In this document: positions 63,560 to 64,000 of the stretch, one piece after another
Layout of the letters: the number at the start of each line of letters is the position of its first letter
How positions within the stretch are numbered: position 1 is the first letter of the stretch
Assembly: GCA_963712955.1 (NCBI GenBank)
Contig: CAVQKF010000004.1
Span: 496,001-560,000, forward strand
DNA length: 64,000 nt
Direction of reading: 5' to 3'
DNA from: DATFVJ01 sp963712955
GTDB taxonomy: Bacteria; Actinomycetota; Actinomycetes; Streptosporangiales; Streptosporangiaceae
Program-made: the position numbers and the translations under genes
Notes under the pieces: model-generated
Seen by the model: the letters and a program-made list of their open reading frames with translations, nothing else
The model's database searches: none
Told to the model about the DNA's origin: nothing

Positions 63560-64000
63560 TAAACCGGCATGGAGGAGGAGATGGAAGAGCTCTACGTCGA
63601 AGGGCTAGCGACCCACGGCGGCCCTCAGCCATGCGTCGACGACCCGCAAGGGCGTGGCGAAGCGTTGGCAGGGGCACGTGCAGGCCGGGATATTGAGCCG
63701 CGAAATCACAACGACCGGGGCGCCGACGCTGTTCAAGAGGTGGAAGGCAACATCGTCGGCGGCGCTATGCGCGAGCCGCTGGCGGGCCCCGCGCGGTCGG
63801 AGAACCATGGCATGTGCGGAACCTCCGTGCGCGAGAACCGGGAGAGCCCACGTCCGCCCGTCCTGCCTGGTCAGCGGGCGGGCCGCTCAGGGAACGCCGA
63901 GGCGGTAAGCCTGGGATGAACGGGCATGGGCAGTCGGATCGCTTCGTAGTACCTGCGAACTCGCCGAACAAGGCCACGGCCGCGGAGGCGGGGGAGGAAA
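63560..64000 (+). mobile_element. Group II intron, 5' portion, truncated by the window end
   Basis: From about 63569 a plus-strand frame reads MEEEMEELYVEGLATHGGPQ, then GEALAGARAGRDIEPRNH, REPLAGPARSENHGMCG and SVRENRESPRPPVLPG. This translation is the well-known spurious ORF covering the ribozyme domains upstream of bacterial intron reverse transcriptases. It is followed at 63916 by the usual maturase start. The exact 5' splice site was not located; it may lie somewhat left of 63560. Confidence 0.7.
63916..64000 (+). CDS. ltrA: Group II intron reverse transcriptase/maturase, N-terminus only
   Basis: ATG 63916 starts MNGHGQSDRFVVPANSPNKA, the typical opening of LtrA-type intron-encoded proteins of this intron group. 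Only 28 codons are inside the window, so no catalytic motif can be checked. Position just past the ribozyme leader ORF supports the call. Confidence 0.65.
   Translation, partial: MNGHGQSDRFVVPANSPNKATAAEAGEE

Overview
The window is very GC-rich DNA with dense bidirectional coding, GTG/TTG starts and GGAGG-type ribosome sites. It carries several actinobacterial marker neighbourhoods: a PucR-type regulator followed by fabD-fabH-acpP-fabF and a carboxyltransferase gene, aceE facing DUF1918/YjbQ/DUF3052/AhpE-like peroxiredoxin genes and tRNA-Val, plus DUF3145, DUF5998, a DUF222-HNH (13E12-type) protein and a WXG100 locus. I read it as an Actinomycetota chromosome, probably a Streptomyces/Streptosporangiales-like soil actinomycete; no 16S rRNA is present, so the order is an inference.

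Layout. 0-6 kb: a 53-bp minisatellite, cobS (frameshifted), a DUF5998 / phosphodiesterase / rhodanese run, and a decayed GH35 beta-galactosidase. 6-10.5 kb: a poorly coding stretch, a 23-bp tandem array, and a large HNH protein with repetitive linkers. 11-14 kb: a fused alpha-beta glycyl-tRNA synthetase with two single-base frameshifts. 14-20.4 kb: a minus-strand type VII secretion (ESX)-associated cassette (WXG100 protein, DP-motif helical protein, PPGW protein, an uncharacterised protein and a membrane protein), heavily damaged, including a textbook IS4-family insertion with a perfect 10-bp target duplication. 20.6-25.8 kb: divergent sugar-acid genes (OtnK-like kinase and DenD-like dehydrogenase), an FHA-PrsW fusion and an amidohydrolase. 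25.9-34.3 kb: Baeyer-Villiger-type monooxygenase, gene fragments, alpha/beta hydrolase, broken TetR gene, DUF2252, YihY/BrkB and HAD genes. 34.4-36.7 kb: a second transposase. 36.9-45.8 kb: secreted peptidases (M1, S53), VOC, apolipoprotein N-acyltransferase, DUF6295, dienelactone hydrolase, DUF3145 and a mini lysozyme-like protein. 46-53 kb: the fatty-acid synthesis operon with its regulator. 53-64 kb: a GT-C glycosyltransferase, a PHP protein, aceE, small conserved genes, a peroxiredoxin, tRNA-Val, a transposase remnant, and the start of a group II intron running off the right end.

How the genes work together. The fab operon supplies type II fatty-acid synthesis (malonyl transfer, initiation, carrier, elongation, acyl-CoA carboxylation), and aceE nearby supplies acetyl-CoA. 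The OtnK/DenD pair suggests use of a four-carbon sugar acid. The WXG100 cassette looks like a secretion-substrate module without its ATPase in view.

Notable pattern. At least ten genes, including the normally essential glyS, carry one-base indels whose correction restores family-typical protein. Either this is a draft assembly with residual indel errors or the region is unusually rich in fresh pseudogenes; reads would decide. The most interesting items are the IS-split type VII substrate gene and its cassette, the FabD protein with a C-terminal biotinyl-like domain that lacks the lysine, the FHA-PrsW fusion, and the 18-bp perfect inverted repeat at 29.6 kb.
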